From positions 1 to 10,179 of the forward strand of contig JAJXUC010000138.1 of assembly GCA_021783435.1 (NCBI GenBank): a stretch of DNA of 10,179 nt, read 5' to 3'. Shown in pieces: positions 1 through 6,306 of this stretch; the stretch's first letter is position 1; each line of letters begins with the position of its first letter. Source of the DNA: Pseudomonadota bacterium. GTDB taxonomy: Bacteria > Pseudomonadota > Gammaproteobacteria > Burkholderiales > Burkholderiaceae. The notes under the pieces were generated by a model. That model was given only the letters and a program-made list of their open reading frames with translations. It was not told where the DNA came from and did not search any database. The translations under genes were made by a program, and so were the position numbers.

Positions 1-1
1 G

Positions 2-88
2 GGACAGGTGGTGCTCGACGGCCCTGCCGAGCGCGTGCTGCACGACCCCAAGGTCGAGGCGACCTATCTTGGCATGCTGAAAGCCTGA
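2..88 (+). CDS. C-terminal end of an ABC transporter ATP-binding protein (LivF/LivG type), partial
   Basis: Only the last 28 codons are visible; the gene starts before the window. The reading frame beginning at base 2 ends at a TGA at 86-88. The tail reads G-Q-V-V-L-D-G-P-A-E-R-V then H-D-P-K-V-E-A-T-Y-L-G. This is the normal ending of LivF and LivG ATPases (a 'G-x-x-V-x-x-G' strand, then 'DP-x-V-x-x-x-YLG'), and the two complete ATPases in this window end the same way. The Walker motifs are outside the window, so LivF cannot be told from LivG. It suggests that another HAAT-type transporter operon ends just upstream of the regulator. Family is fairly sure; subunit identity and substrate are unknown. 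Confidence 0.8.
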   Translation, partial: GQVVLDGPAERVLHDPKVEATYLGMLKA

Positions 89-531
89 TGCGCCACGCCG
101 GCAAGCGCCCGTGACCTTCATCGGGGCTGTGGTCGGCGGGACACGGCTGGACGTGCCCATCCTTTGGCGCACCGCGTCGAGCCTGTTTCGTGCGTGGGCA
201 CGGGCGTGGGCAACCTGAGTTCGACAGCAGGACCTGTTGTGAGCCGCTCGCGCGGGCACAGGCCCGTCACGCTCTTCTGCTTCAAGCTGGTTCGCGCATC
301 CCCGCACGGCAACGCCACCATCAAAGGGCGGGTGGACACCGAGGCCTGTCCACTTGGGGCTACGCGATGCAGCTTCGACAGGGGCGAACGCCACGTGCGG
401 ACCGGCCGCGCCAGGGCGCATGCCGAGCATCGGGGAGAATTCGGTTGCATGCTGATCATGAGAGCAGTCACAATCCCGATATCAGGGGCACGCCCAAATC
501 GCCGTGTCCCGCCATCACGACCGGAACGCGT
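89..531. other. Intergenic stretch without a convincing gene
   Basis: About 440 bp lie between the ATPase stop and the proposed start of the MarR gene. Open frames cross it on both strands, including one in frame with the MarR gene that reaches back to 190. Their translations are rich in Arg, Pro and Ala and resemble no family I know, so I treat them as GC-driven noise. No terminator with a T-run follows the ATPase stop. The 3' part (about 445-486) becomes less GC-rich and holds the promoter-like sequence listed separately. Confidence 0.55.
445..486 (+). promoter_or_regulatory. Possible promoter and operator of the MarR gene
   Basis: TTGCAT at 445-450 and CACAAT at 469-474, with an 18-nt spacer, form a weak sigma-70-like pair. 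The hexamers match consensus at only 3 of 6 and 4 of 6 positions. Directly after the -10 lies GATATC (478-483), flanked by CC at 475-476 and GG at 485-486. This makes a 12-bp palindrome with one mismatched pair. A palindrome at the -10 is where a MarR protein would bind for autoregulation, but this is inferred from position only. Confidence 0.3.
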
Positions 532-1011
532 ATGCTGGCCAAATCTTCTTTTCCCTCACCGAATGTCGATCTCGAATCCCTGGTCGGGCACCATATCAGG
601 CGTCTGCATCAGATCGCGGTGGCGATCTTCCTGCAAGAGAACCAGGCGTATGGCTTGACGCCGGTGCAGTACGCCGCACTGCAGGGGGTGCGCAACACCC
701 CGGGCCTCGATCAGCGCACCCTGGCGCGCACCATCGGCTTGGACACTTCGACGACCGCGGGAGTGATCGACCGCCTGGAGGCGCGGGGGCTGATGCGCCG
801 CAACGCCTCGTCCTCGGACCGGCGGGTGCGGCTGCTTGAGGTGACGCAGGCGGGCATCACGCTGTTAGACGCTGCCTTGCCTGCAGTCCTGCACGCCCAG
901 GAGCGCATCCTCGAACCCCTGCCGGTCAAAGAGCGGGCCGAATTCATGCGCATGCTGGGTCAACTGGTGCTGGCGAACAACGACCTCAGCCGCGCGCCGA
1001 GCGGCAACTGA
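532..1011 (+). CDS. MarR-family winged-helix transcriptional regulator
   Basis: This is a 159-aa protein, a usual length for MarR dimers. The winged helix-turn-helix covers about residues 42-110. It has the 'L-T-P-V-Q-Y-A-A-L' helix (42-50), a recognition helix region around 71-83 ('D-T-S-T-T-A-G-V-I-D-R-L-E') and the wing 'S-S-S-D-R-R-V-R' (93-100), whose D-x-R is the MarR DNA-contact signature. The terminal helices supply the dimer interface. The frame is open back to 190, but upstream residues look unlike protein, so the ATG at 532 is preferred; its ribosome site is weak (GGAA at 522-525). MarR proteins of aromatic catabolism are often repressors released by a phenolic acid or its CoA ester. 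It lies 116 nt before the transporter operon, on the same strand, and is the obvious candidate local regulator. The ligand is unknown. Confidence 0.88.
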   Translation: MLAKSSFPSPNVDLESLVGHHIRRLHQIAVAIFLQENQAYGLTPVQYAALQGVRNTPGLDQRTLARTIGLDTSTTAGVIDRLEARGLMRRNASSSDRRVRLLEVTQAGITLLDAALPAVLHAQERILEPLPVKERAEFMRMLGQLVLANNDLSRAPSGN

Positions 1012-1052
1012 GCGGTCGCCGAGCCGAACTCAGGGAAGACCCGCATGGCAAT

Positions 1053-1091
1053 TTGAAAAAGTTATCACGATACTGATGATCTGTATACAAA
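1053..1091 (+). promoter_or_regulatory. Promoter and operator-like region of the transporter operon
   Basis: This AT-rich island sits in GC-rich DNA between the MarR stop and the binding-protein start. TTATCA (1062-1067), a 16-nt spacer and TATACA (1084-1089) form a plausible sigma-70 promoter with 4 of 6 matches in each box. TTGAAA at 1053-1058 is an alternative -35. Two dyads overlap it: TATC-AC-GATA (1063-1072) and the perfect 8-bp palindrome TGTATACA (1082-1089), which covers the -10. A repressor at TGTATACA would block the polymerase. GTATAC cores are known for GntR-type operators and MarR sites are also short palindromes, so the binding protein cannot be named from the sequence. Confidence 0.5.
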
Positions 1092-1127
1092 TGATCGGCC
1101 TCTGGCCATGACCCTTGGAGACGTCTC

Positions 1128-2294
1128 ATGAACTGGAAGCAAGCGTTGATTGGTCTTTCCCTCGCGGCAGGTGCGCTCAGCGCCGCCGCGGGTGCCGAGC
1201 CGCTGAAGATCGGCCTCATCCTGCCCATGTCGGGTCCTTTCGCTGCCTACGGAAAGCAGATCAACCACGGCGTGCAGCTGTGGCTCAATGAGCACGGCGG
1301 CACCATTGCCGGTCGCAAGGTCGACGTGGTGCTCAAGAACGACGCGCCCGGCACTGCCGGCGACGTGGACAAGCGCCTGGCGCAGGAACTGGTGATCAAG
1401 GACAAGGTGGACATCCTGGCCGGCTTCGCGCTCACGCCCTCGGCCTTTGCTGTGGCGCCACTGGCCACCCAGGCCAAGATGCCGATGGTGGTAATGAACG
1501 CGGCGACCTCGTCGATCACGACCAAGTCGCCTGACATCGTGCGCGTTTCCATGACCCTGCCGCAGGGTTCCAAGGTCATCGCCGACTGGGCCGCGAAGAA
1601 CGGGATCAAGAAGGTGTTCGTGCTGGTGGCCGATTACGGCCCCGGCTTTGACGCCGCCACCCAGTTCACGAAATCCTTCACCGGGGACGGGGGCACGATC
1701 GTCGGCGACATCAAGGCGCCGCTGAACAATCCGGACTATGCGCCTTACTTGCAGCGCATCAAGGACGCCAAGCCCGACGCGGTGTTCCTGTTCCTGCCAC
1801 CGGGCGCCGGCACTATCGCCTTCATGAAGGGGTTCGTCGACCAGGGGCTGGCGGCCAGCGGCATCAAGCTCATCGGCACGGGCGACCTGACCGACGAGGA
1901 CATCCTCGACACCCTGGGCAAGCCGGCTTTGGGCATCATCACCGCCTTCCACTATTCCGCGGTGCACGATTCGCCGCAGAACAAGGCCTTCGTGGCGGCG
2001 TATGACAAGGCCTATCCGAAGGATCGTCCCAACTTCATGGCCGTTGGTGGCTATGACGGCATGGAACTGATCGACCTGGCGCTGAAGAAAACCCATGGCG
2101 ACGCGAAGGGCCCCGCCTTCATGGCGGCGGTCAAGGGCCTGCACTGGATCAGCCCGCGCGGCCCGGTGACCATCGATCCGGCCACGCGCGATATCGTGCA
2201 AAACGAGTACATCCGCAAGGTGGAGATGGTCGGCACACAATTGCAGAACGTTGAGTTCGAAACCGTGCCAGACGTGAAGGATCCGGGCAAGTAA
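1128..2294 (+). CDS. Periplasmic substrate-binding protein of a HAAT-family (Liv-type) ABC transporter
   Basis: The protein has 388 aa, normal for type I periplasmic binding proteins of the Peripla_BP_6/LivK group. It begins with a Sec signal peptide: M-N-W-K, a hydrophobic stretch 6-21, and an A-G-A cleavage site after residue 23. The mature protein opens with 'P-L-K-I-G-L-I-L-P-M-S-G-P-F-A-A-Y-G', the hallmark of this family. Later motifs include 'K-V-F-V-L-V-A-D-Y-G-P-G' and 'P-D-A-V-F-L-F-L-P-P-G-A'. GGAGA at 1115-1119 supports the ATG at 1128. It captures the substrate in the periplasm and delivers it to the LivH/LivM-like channel encoded next. Automatic annotation would say branched-chain amino acids. 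The neighbouring 3-hydroxybenzoate and gentisate enzymes make an aromatic acid more likely (inference). It is the first gene of the operon. Confidence 0.93.
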   Translation: MNWKQALIGLSLAAGALSAAAGAEPLKIGLILPMSGPFAAYGKQINHGVQLWLNEHGGTIAGRKVDVVLKNDAPGTAGDVDKRLAQELVIKDKVDILAGFALTPSAFAVAPLATQAKMPMVVMNAATSSITTKSPDIVRVSMTLPQGSKVIADWAAKNGIKKVFVLVADYGPGFDAATQFTKSFTGDGGTIVGDIKAPLNNPDYAPYLQRIKDAKPDAVFLFLPPGAGTIAFMKGFVDQGLAASGIKLIGTGDLTDEDILDTLGKPALGIITAFHYSAVHDSPQNKAFVAAYDKAYPKDRPNFMAVGGYDGMELIDLALKKTHGDAKGPAFMAAVKGLHWISPRGPVTIDPATRDIVQNEYIRKVEMVGTQLQNVEFETVPDVKDPGK

Positions 2295-2318
2295 TCGCGC
2301 ATCCACGCCCGGACAACC

Positions 2319-2348
2319 GCGGCGGCGCCCGGTCCTGGGCGCCGCCGC
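2319..2348 (+). other. Strong GC hairpin between the binding-protein and permease genes
   Basis: GCGGCGGCGCCC (2319-2330) and its exact reverse complement (2337-2348) form a perfect 12-bp stem with a 6-nt loop (GGTCCT). No T-run follows, so it is not a normal intrinsic terminator. It lies in the 73-nt gap after the binding-protein stop and ends 19 nt before the permease GTG. In comparable transport operons (malE-malF is the classic case), a hairpin here protects the upstream mRNA and gives more binding protein than permease. That role is inferred from position. Confidence 0.7.
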
Positions 2349-2367
2349 AGTCTGCGGAGACATTCCT

Positions 2368-3225
2368 GTGACCATCCTGTTCAACGGCATCGCCGAAGGC
2401 ATGCTGCTGTTCCTGCTCAGCGTCGGCTTGTCGGTGACGCTTGGGCTGATGAATTTCGTCAACCTCGCGCACGGCGCCTTCGCCATGCTGGGCGGGTATG
2501 TGTGTGTTGGGCTGCTCAACCGCCTGGGCGTTCCGTTCCTCGTGGCGCTGCCCTTGGCTGCGCTGGCCGCAGCGCTGGCCGGAGTCGTGCTGGAGCGGTT
2601 GCTCTATCGCCGGCTGTACCGCGCCTCGCATCTCGACCAGGTGCTGTTTTCCATCGGGCTGGTCTTCATGTCCATCGCCAGCGCAACCTATGTGTTCGGC
2701 GACCAGCAGCAGCCGCTGGTGCTGCCCCCCTTTCTGCGCCAGGCCTGGCATTGGCCCGGGCTGGATTTCGACGCCTACAGTCTGCTGCTCATCGTGGTCG
2801 GCGCCGTCCTTGCGGTGGTGCTGCACTGGATGGTGACGCGCACACGCTTTGGCGCCAGCCTGCGCGCGGCGGTGGACAACCCGCGCGCCGCGCGGGGCCT
2901 GGGCATTGACGTCGAACGCGTGTTCGTTGCCACCTTCGCCCTGGGTTCGGCACTGGCGGGGCTTGGCGGTGCGCTGGGCATCCAGATGCTCGGCCTGAAC
3001 CCGGAGTACCCGATCCAATACATCGTCTACTTTCTCATTGTGGTCGCCGTCGGTGGCACGGGCAGCATCTCGGGGTCCCTGTTGGCGTCCCTGTTGCTGG
3101 GCGTGGCCGACGTGGCCGGGAAGTACTACCTGCCGCAGTTCGGCGCTTTCGTGATTTATGTCGTGATGGTTCTGACCCTCATCTTCCGTCCGCAGGGACT
3201 GTTCGGCCGCAGTGCGGCCAAGTGA
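2368..3225 (+). CDS. livH: LivH-like inner-membrane permease of the HAAT ABC transporter
   Basis: This 285-aa, very hydrophobic protein has about eight predicted membrane segments, as in LivH. It starts 'M-T-I-L-F-N-G-I-A-E-G-M-L-L-F-L-L-S-V-G-L', followed by 'L-G-L-M-N-F-V-N-L-A-H-G-A-F-A-M-L-G-G-Y', the conserved LivH N-terminus. Near residues 169-180 the loop 'A-A-V-D-N-P-R-A-A-R-G-L-G' is the LivH equivalent of the EAA contact loop for the ATPases. It ends 'F-R-P-Q-G-L-F-G-R', typical of the family. The start is GTG at 2368, with GGAGA at 2356-2360. It pairs with the LivM-like protein encoded next to form the membrane channel. The stop overlaps the first codon of the next gene by three nucleotides, which points to translational coupling. 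Confidence 0.93.
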   Translation: MTILFNGIAEGMLLFLLSVGLSVTLGLMNFVNLAHGAFAMLGGYVCVGLLNRLGVPFLVALPLAALAAALAGVVLERLLYRRLYRASHLDQVLFSIGLVFMSIASATYVFGDQQQPLVLPPFLRQAWHWPGLDFDAYSLLLIVVGAVLAVVLHWMVTRTRFGASLRAAVDNPRAARGLGIDVERVFVATFALGSALAGLGGALGIQMLGLNPEYPIQYIVYFLIVVAVGGTGSISGSLLASLLLGVADVAGKYYLPQFGAFVIYVVMVLTLIFRPQGLFGRSAAK

Positions 3226-4229
3226 TTCTGGCGATGGCAATCAACTCCCGTTCTGGCTTTGACGCTGGCCGGCTGCGCCGCGGCGCGCGGTGGCATCCGG
3301 CCGAATACTTGTTCTGGGTGGCGCCCATCGTGGCCTACTTCATCTTCCCGGACGATTTGGCGCTGCTGTCGCAGATGGCGATCACCGCGTTGTTCGCGCT
3401 GTCGCTCGACCTGATCCTTGGCTATGGGGGCATCATTTCCCTGGGCCATGCGGCCTTCTTCGGGATTGGCGCCTATACCGCCGGTCTGTTTGCGATGCAT
3501 GGCTGGCCCAATCCGCTGTTCGGCCTGGGGGCGGCGGCCGTGGTGAGCGCGCTGGCCGGCTTCGGTGCCAGCTTCCTGGTGCTGCGCGGCGCCGATCTGA
3601 CGCGCCTGATGGTGACGCTGGGCATGGCCCTCATCCTCTACGTGGCTGCCAACCAGCTCCCCGGCATCACCGGCGGGCTCGACGGCCTGCAGGGCATCAC
3701 CGTCAAACCGCTGCTGGGGCATTTCGAGTTCGACCTCTATGGCAAGGTCGCCTATGTCTACAGCGTGGCCGTGCTGTTCGTGATGTTCTGGATGGTTCGC
3801 CGCATCGTCCATGCGCCGTTTGGCCTGTCCCTGGTTGGCATCCGGCAGAACGTGCTGCGCATGCCTGCGCTGGGCGTGCCGGTGCACGCGCGCCTGGTGG
3901 CGGTGTACACCCTCGGGGCGGCAGTGGCTGGTGTGGCGGGCGCACTGCTCACACAGACCACCCAGTTCGTCTCCATCGATGTCCTGAGCTTCGCGCGCTC
4001 GGCCGAATTGCTGCTCATCCTGGTGCTGGGCGGCACCGGCACGCTGTACGGGGCGATGATCGGTGCGGTCGTATTCATGACGGTGCACCATCTGCTGTCG
4101 GATGTGAACCCGCAGTACTGGCAGTTCTGGATGGGTGCGGCGCTTATCCTGGTGGTTCTGTTTGCCCGCGGCGGGATCGTCGGAGGCCTGCTGGCCGTGG
4201 CCCGCCGGTTTCGCGGGAGACCCGCATGA
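3222..4229 (+). CDS. livM: LivM-like inner-membrane permease of the HAAT ABC transporter
   Basis: This is a 335-aa multi-spanning protein if read from the GTG at 3222. An in-frame ATG at 3234 would give 331 aa; neither has a clear ribosome site, and reinitiation from the overlapping upstream stop would serve both. The LivM signature 'L-S-L-D-L-I-L-G-Y-G-G-I-I-S-L-G-H-A-A-F-F-G' is at about residues 59-80. The ATPase-contact loop ('G-L-S-L-V-G-I-R-Q-N-V-L-R-M-P-A-L-G') is near 202-219. 'L-G-G-T-G-T-L-Y-G-A-M-I-G-A' precedes the last membrane segments, as in the family. It forms a heterodimer with the LivH-like protein. The stop overlaps the next start as ATGA (4226-4229). Confidence 0.93.
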   Translation: MILAMAINSRSGFDAGRLRRGARWHPAEYLFWVAPIVAYFIFPDDLALLSQMAITALFALSLDLILGYGGIISLGHAAFFGIGAYTAGLFAMHGWPNPLFGLGAAAVVSALAGFGASFLVLRGADLTRLMVTLGMALILYVAANQLPGITGGLDGLQGITVKPLLGHFEFDLYGKVAYVYSVAVLFVMFWMVRRIVHAPFGLSLVGIRQNVLRMPALGVPVHARLVAVYTLGAAVAGVAGALLTQTTQFVSIDVLSFARSAELLLILVLGGTGTLYGAMIGAVVFMTVHHLLSDVNPQYWQFWMGAALILVVLFARGGIVGGLLAVARRFRGRPA

Positions 4230-4990
4230 GCGGCGCCGCGCCCATCGCCCTGGAGACGCGCGACCTGGTCAAGCGCTTCGGCGGCTTTGTTGCCACCAAC
4301 AAGGTGTCGCTGCGGGTCGCCGCCGGCGCCCGCCATGCCCTCATCGGGCCGAATGGCGCGGGCAAGACCACACTGATCAACCTGCTCACCGGCTTTCTGA
4401 CACCGACCGCCGGACATGTACTGCTCGAAGGTCACGAGGTGACGCATTTGCCCCAGCACCAGCGCGTGGGCCGCGGCTTGGCGCGGACGTTCCAGATCAA
4501 CCGCCTGTTCGCCGACCTGACGGTGCTGGAGTCGGTGCTGCTGGCCGTGTGCCAGCGCCGCGGGATCGGTGCGCGGTTCTGGAAGCCGCTGGCCGCGCAT
4601 GGCGAGGCCGTGGACGAAGCCGCCGCGCTGCTCGAGCGTCTGCGGTTGCTGGACATCGCCTTCGAGCCCACACGCACGCTGGCGTACGGCCGCCAGCGCC
4701 TGATCGAAATCGCGCTGGCGCTGGCCATGCAGCCGCGGGTGCTGTTGCTGGACGAGCCGGCCGCCGGGGTGCCGGCGGGCGAGAGCCGCGAACTTTTCGA
4801 GACCATTGCGCAACTGCCGCGCGAGGTCACCATCGTGCTGATCGAACATGACATGGACCTGGTGTTCCGCTTTGCCGAGCGCATTTCAGTACTGGTCAAC
4901 GGCGCCGTACTGACCGAGGACGTGCCGTCGGCCATCGCGGATGATCCACGGGTGCGGGAGGTCTACCTGGGGAGTGCCGTTCATGTCTAG
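4226..4990 (+). CDS. livG: LivG-like ATP-binding protein of the HAAT ABC transporter
   Basis: This 254-aa cytoplasmic ATPase energises uptake. Walker A is G-P-N-G-A-G-K-T-T (41-49), Walker B V-L-L-L-D-E-P (172-178) with catalytic Glu177, and the switch His is H208 in 'I-E-H-D-M-D'. The 'G-R-G-L-A-R-T-F-Q-I' Q-loop region is typical of LivG. The ABC signature reads L-A-Y-G-R-Q-R (152-158), in place of the commoner LivG form with L-S/P-Y-G-x-Q-R; the second position and the Arg are mild departures. The tail 'D-P-R-V-R-E-V-Y-L-G' is normal. The ATG at 4226 overlaps the LivM stop and has GGGAGA just upstream. The frame is open far upstream, but that part is a shadow of LivM. Confidence 0.93.
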   Translation: MSGAAPIALETRDLVKRFGGFVATNKVSLRVAAGARHALIGPNGAGKTTLINLLTGFLTPTAGHVLLEGHEVTHLPQHQRVGRGLARTFQINRLFADLTVLESVLLAVCQRRGIGARFWKPLAAHGEAVDEAAALLERLRLLDIAFEPTRTLAYGRQRLIEIALALAMQPRVLLLDEPAAGVPAGESRELFETIAQLPREVTIVLIEHDMDLVFRFAERISVLVNGAVLTEDVPSAIADDPRVREVYLGSAVHV

Positions 4991-5690
4991 GCTGCTGGAG
5001 GTTGACGGCGTGTGGGCCGGCTACGGCAACAGCACGGTGCTTGAAGACATCAGCTTCGATCTTGACGCCGGCGCGAGCTTGGCCTTGCTGGGCCGCAACG
5101 GCATGGGCAAGACCACGCTCCTTGCCACGCTCATGGGGGCGACCCGCCAGTCCCGCGGCCGAATCGGACTGGACGGAACAGACATCACCGCCGTGCCCAG
5201 CTTCCGCCGTGCCCGGGCGGGACTGGGCTGGGTGCCGCAGGAACGTGACATCTTTCCCTCGCTCACGGTGGAGGAGAATCTCGCCGTGGTGGCGCGGCCC
5301 GGGCCCTGGGCGCTGGAGCAGGTCTACGCCATGTTCCCGCGGTTGCAGGAACGTCGTGCCAACATGGGCAACGAGCTTTCGGGCGGGGAGCAGCAGATGC
5401 TGGCCATGGGCCGTGCGTTGATGCTCAACCCGAAGATCCTGCTGCTGGACGAGCCGCTTGAGGGCTTGGCGCCTCTTATTTGCCAGGAACTGCTGGTCTC
5501 GATCGCGCAAATGGTCGCGACGGGACATTTGGCACTCATCCTGGTGGAGCAGCATGCCCACCAGATTCTGCCGATCACGCAGCAGGCCATCGTGCTCGAA
5601 CGCGGGCGCATCGTGCATCGGGGCGCGAGCGAGGCGCTGGCGGACGATCCGTCGGTGCTCGACCGTTGGCTCGGCGTGGCCGCGCACTGA
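4983..5690 (+). CDS. livF: LivF-like ATP-binding protein of the HAAT ABC transporter
   Basis: This 235-aa ATPase is the partner of the LivG-like protein. Walker A is G-R-N-G-M-G-K-T-T (37-45), a form characteristic of LivF. The Q-loop 'L-G-W-V-P-Q-E-R-D-I-F-P-S-L-T-V-E-E-N-L' also fits LivF. The signature is L-S-G-G-E-Q-Q (132-138) and Walker B is I-L-L-L-D-E-P with D156 and E157. The switch motif reads V-E-Q-H-A with His191, whereas many LivF proteins have Asn there (V-E-Q-N-A). The ATG at 4983 lies inside the end of livG (8-nt overlap) and has GGGGAG at 4969-4974. An earlier in-frame ATG at 4941 would add 14 residues unlike the family. It is the last transporter subunit of the operon. Confidence 0.93.
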   Translation: MSRLLEVDGVWAGYGNSTVLEDISFDLDAGASLALLGRNGMGKTTLLATLMGATRQSRGRIGLDGTDITAVPSFRRARAGLGWVPQERDIFPSLTVEENLAVVARPGPWALEQVYAMFPRLQERRANMGNELSGGEQQMLAMGRALMLNPKILLLDEPLEGLAPLICQELLVSIAQMVATGHLALILVEQHAHQILPITQQAIVLERGRIVHRGASEALADDPSVLDRWLGVAAH

Positions 5691-5709
5691 CATCCAGGAG
5701 ACCATCGGC

Positions 5710-6306
5710 ATGACCCCCCAGCAACAGGCCATCGGCGTGATCCAGGGCGAGCACCGCGCCATGTCGGCCGTGATCGAAGCCCTGCGCCACGTCGCCGACG
5801 AGATCGCCAGCCGCGACCTCGAGCCGGACTACAAGATGCTGTGGTCCATTCTTTACTACGTGGATCAGTATCCGGAATCGCACCACCATCCCAACGAGGA
5901 GCGGGTGTTGTTTCCGCGCATCCGGGCCCGCACGCACGCCATTGACGCCACGCTCGACGAGCTCGGCCGCCAGCATGCGGGCAGCCGCCCACATCTCGAC
6001 GTGCTGCGCAACCTGCTGGGCCGCATGGAGGCGGACATTCCGGGTGCGCGCGAGGCCTTCGCGGCGAAGGCCCGCGAATATGCCGACTTCCACCTTCGCC
6101 ACATGGGACTGGAGGAGCGTGAGGTGCTGCCCAAAGCGCGCGAGGTGCTCGACGATGTGGACTGGACGGCCATCGCTGCGCAGTTCAACGCGCAGCCCGA
6201 TCCGCTGCGCAGCGCCGCGGTGAATGGCAACGCCTGGTTCCGCGACTTCTATCGCCGTCTCGTCGCGCTCGTGCCAGAGCCCTGGGGCGTCGGTTCGCGG
6301 CGCTGA
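5710..6306 (+). CDS. Hemerythrin/HHE cation-binding domain protein
   Basis: This 198-aa soluble, mostly helical protein has no signal peptide. The family binds a di-iron (sometimes other metal) centre within a four-helix bundle, using His and Glu from H-x(n)-H-x-x-x-E motifs. Matching residues are H15 ('G-E-H'), H58-H60 with E63/E64 ('H-H-H-P-N-E-E'), H89 and 'H-L-R-H-M-G-L-E-E' (H128, H131, E135, E136). About 60 C-terminal residues extend beyond the bundle and end in an Arg-rich tail. AGGAG at 5696-5700 supports the ATG at 5710. It starts 19 nt after the LivF-like gene with no terminator between, so it is probably the last gene of the transport operon. Roles of such proteins range from O2 or NO sensing to iron handling and repair of iron centres. 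Here a link to the Fe(II)- and O2-dependent ring cleavage downstream is an inference. Confidence 0.88.
   Translation: MTPQQQAIGVIQGEHRAMSAVIEALRHVADEIASRDLEPDYKMLWSILYYVDQYPESHHHPNEERVLFPRIRARTHAIDATLDELGRQHAGSRPHLDVLRNLLGRMEADIPGAREAFAAKAREYADFHLRHMGLEEREVLPKAREVLDDVDWTAIAAQFNAQPDPLRSAAVNGNAWFRDFYRRLVALVPEPWGVGSRR

Noticed and set aside
190..210. Repeated GTGGGCACGGGC-like units near 195-215
   Set aside because: Too short and imperfect to be a repeat array or CRISPR; no regular spacing follows.
190..531. N-terminal extension of the MarR protein to 273 aa
   Set aside because: MarR proteins are usually 140-180 aa. The extra 114 residues look like translated non-coding DNA and would place the promoter-like sequence inside the gene.
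1065..2519. Long minus-strand frame of 484 codons opposite the binding-protein gene
   Set aside because: It lies opposite a clear gene, is His/Arg/Gly-rich with no recognisable family, and is the usual product of high GC at third codon positions.
2149..4849. Chain of long minus-strand frames opposite the permease and ATPase genes
   Set aside because: Translations are low-complexity shadows (rich in Gln, His, Arg and Pro); the plus-strand genes are unmistakable in sequence and spacing.
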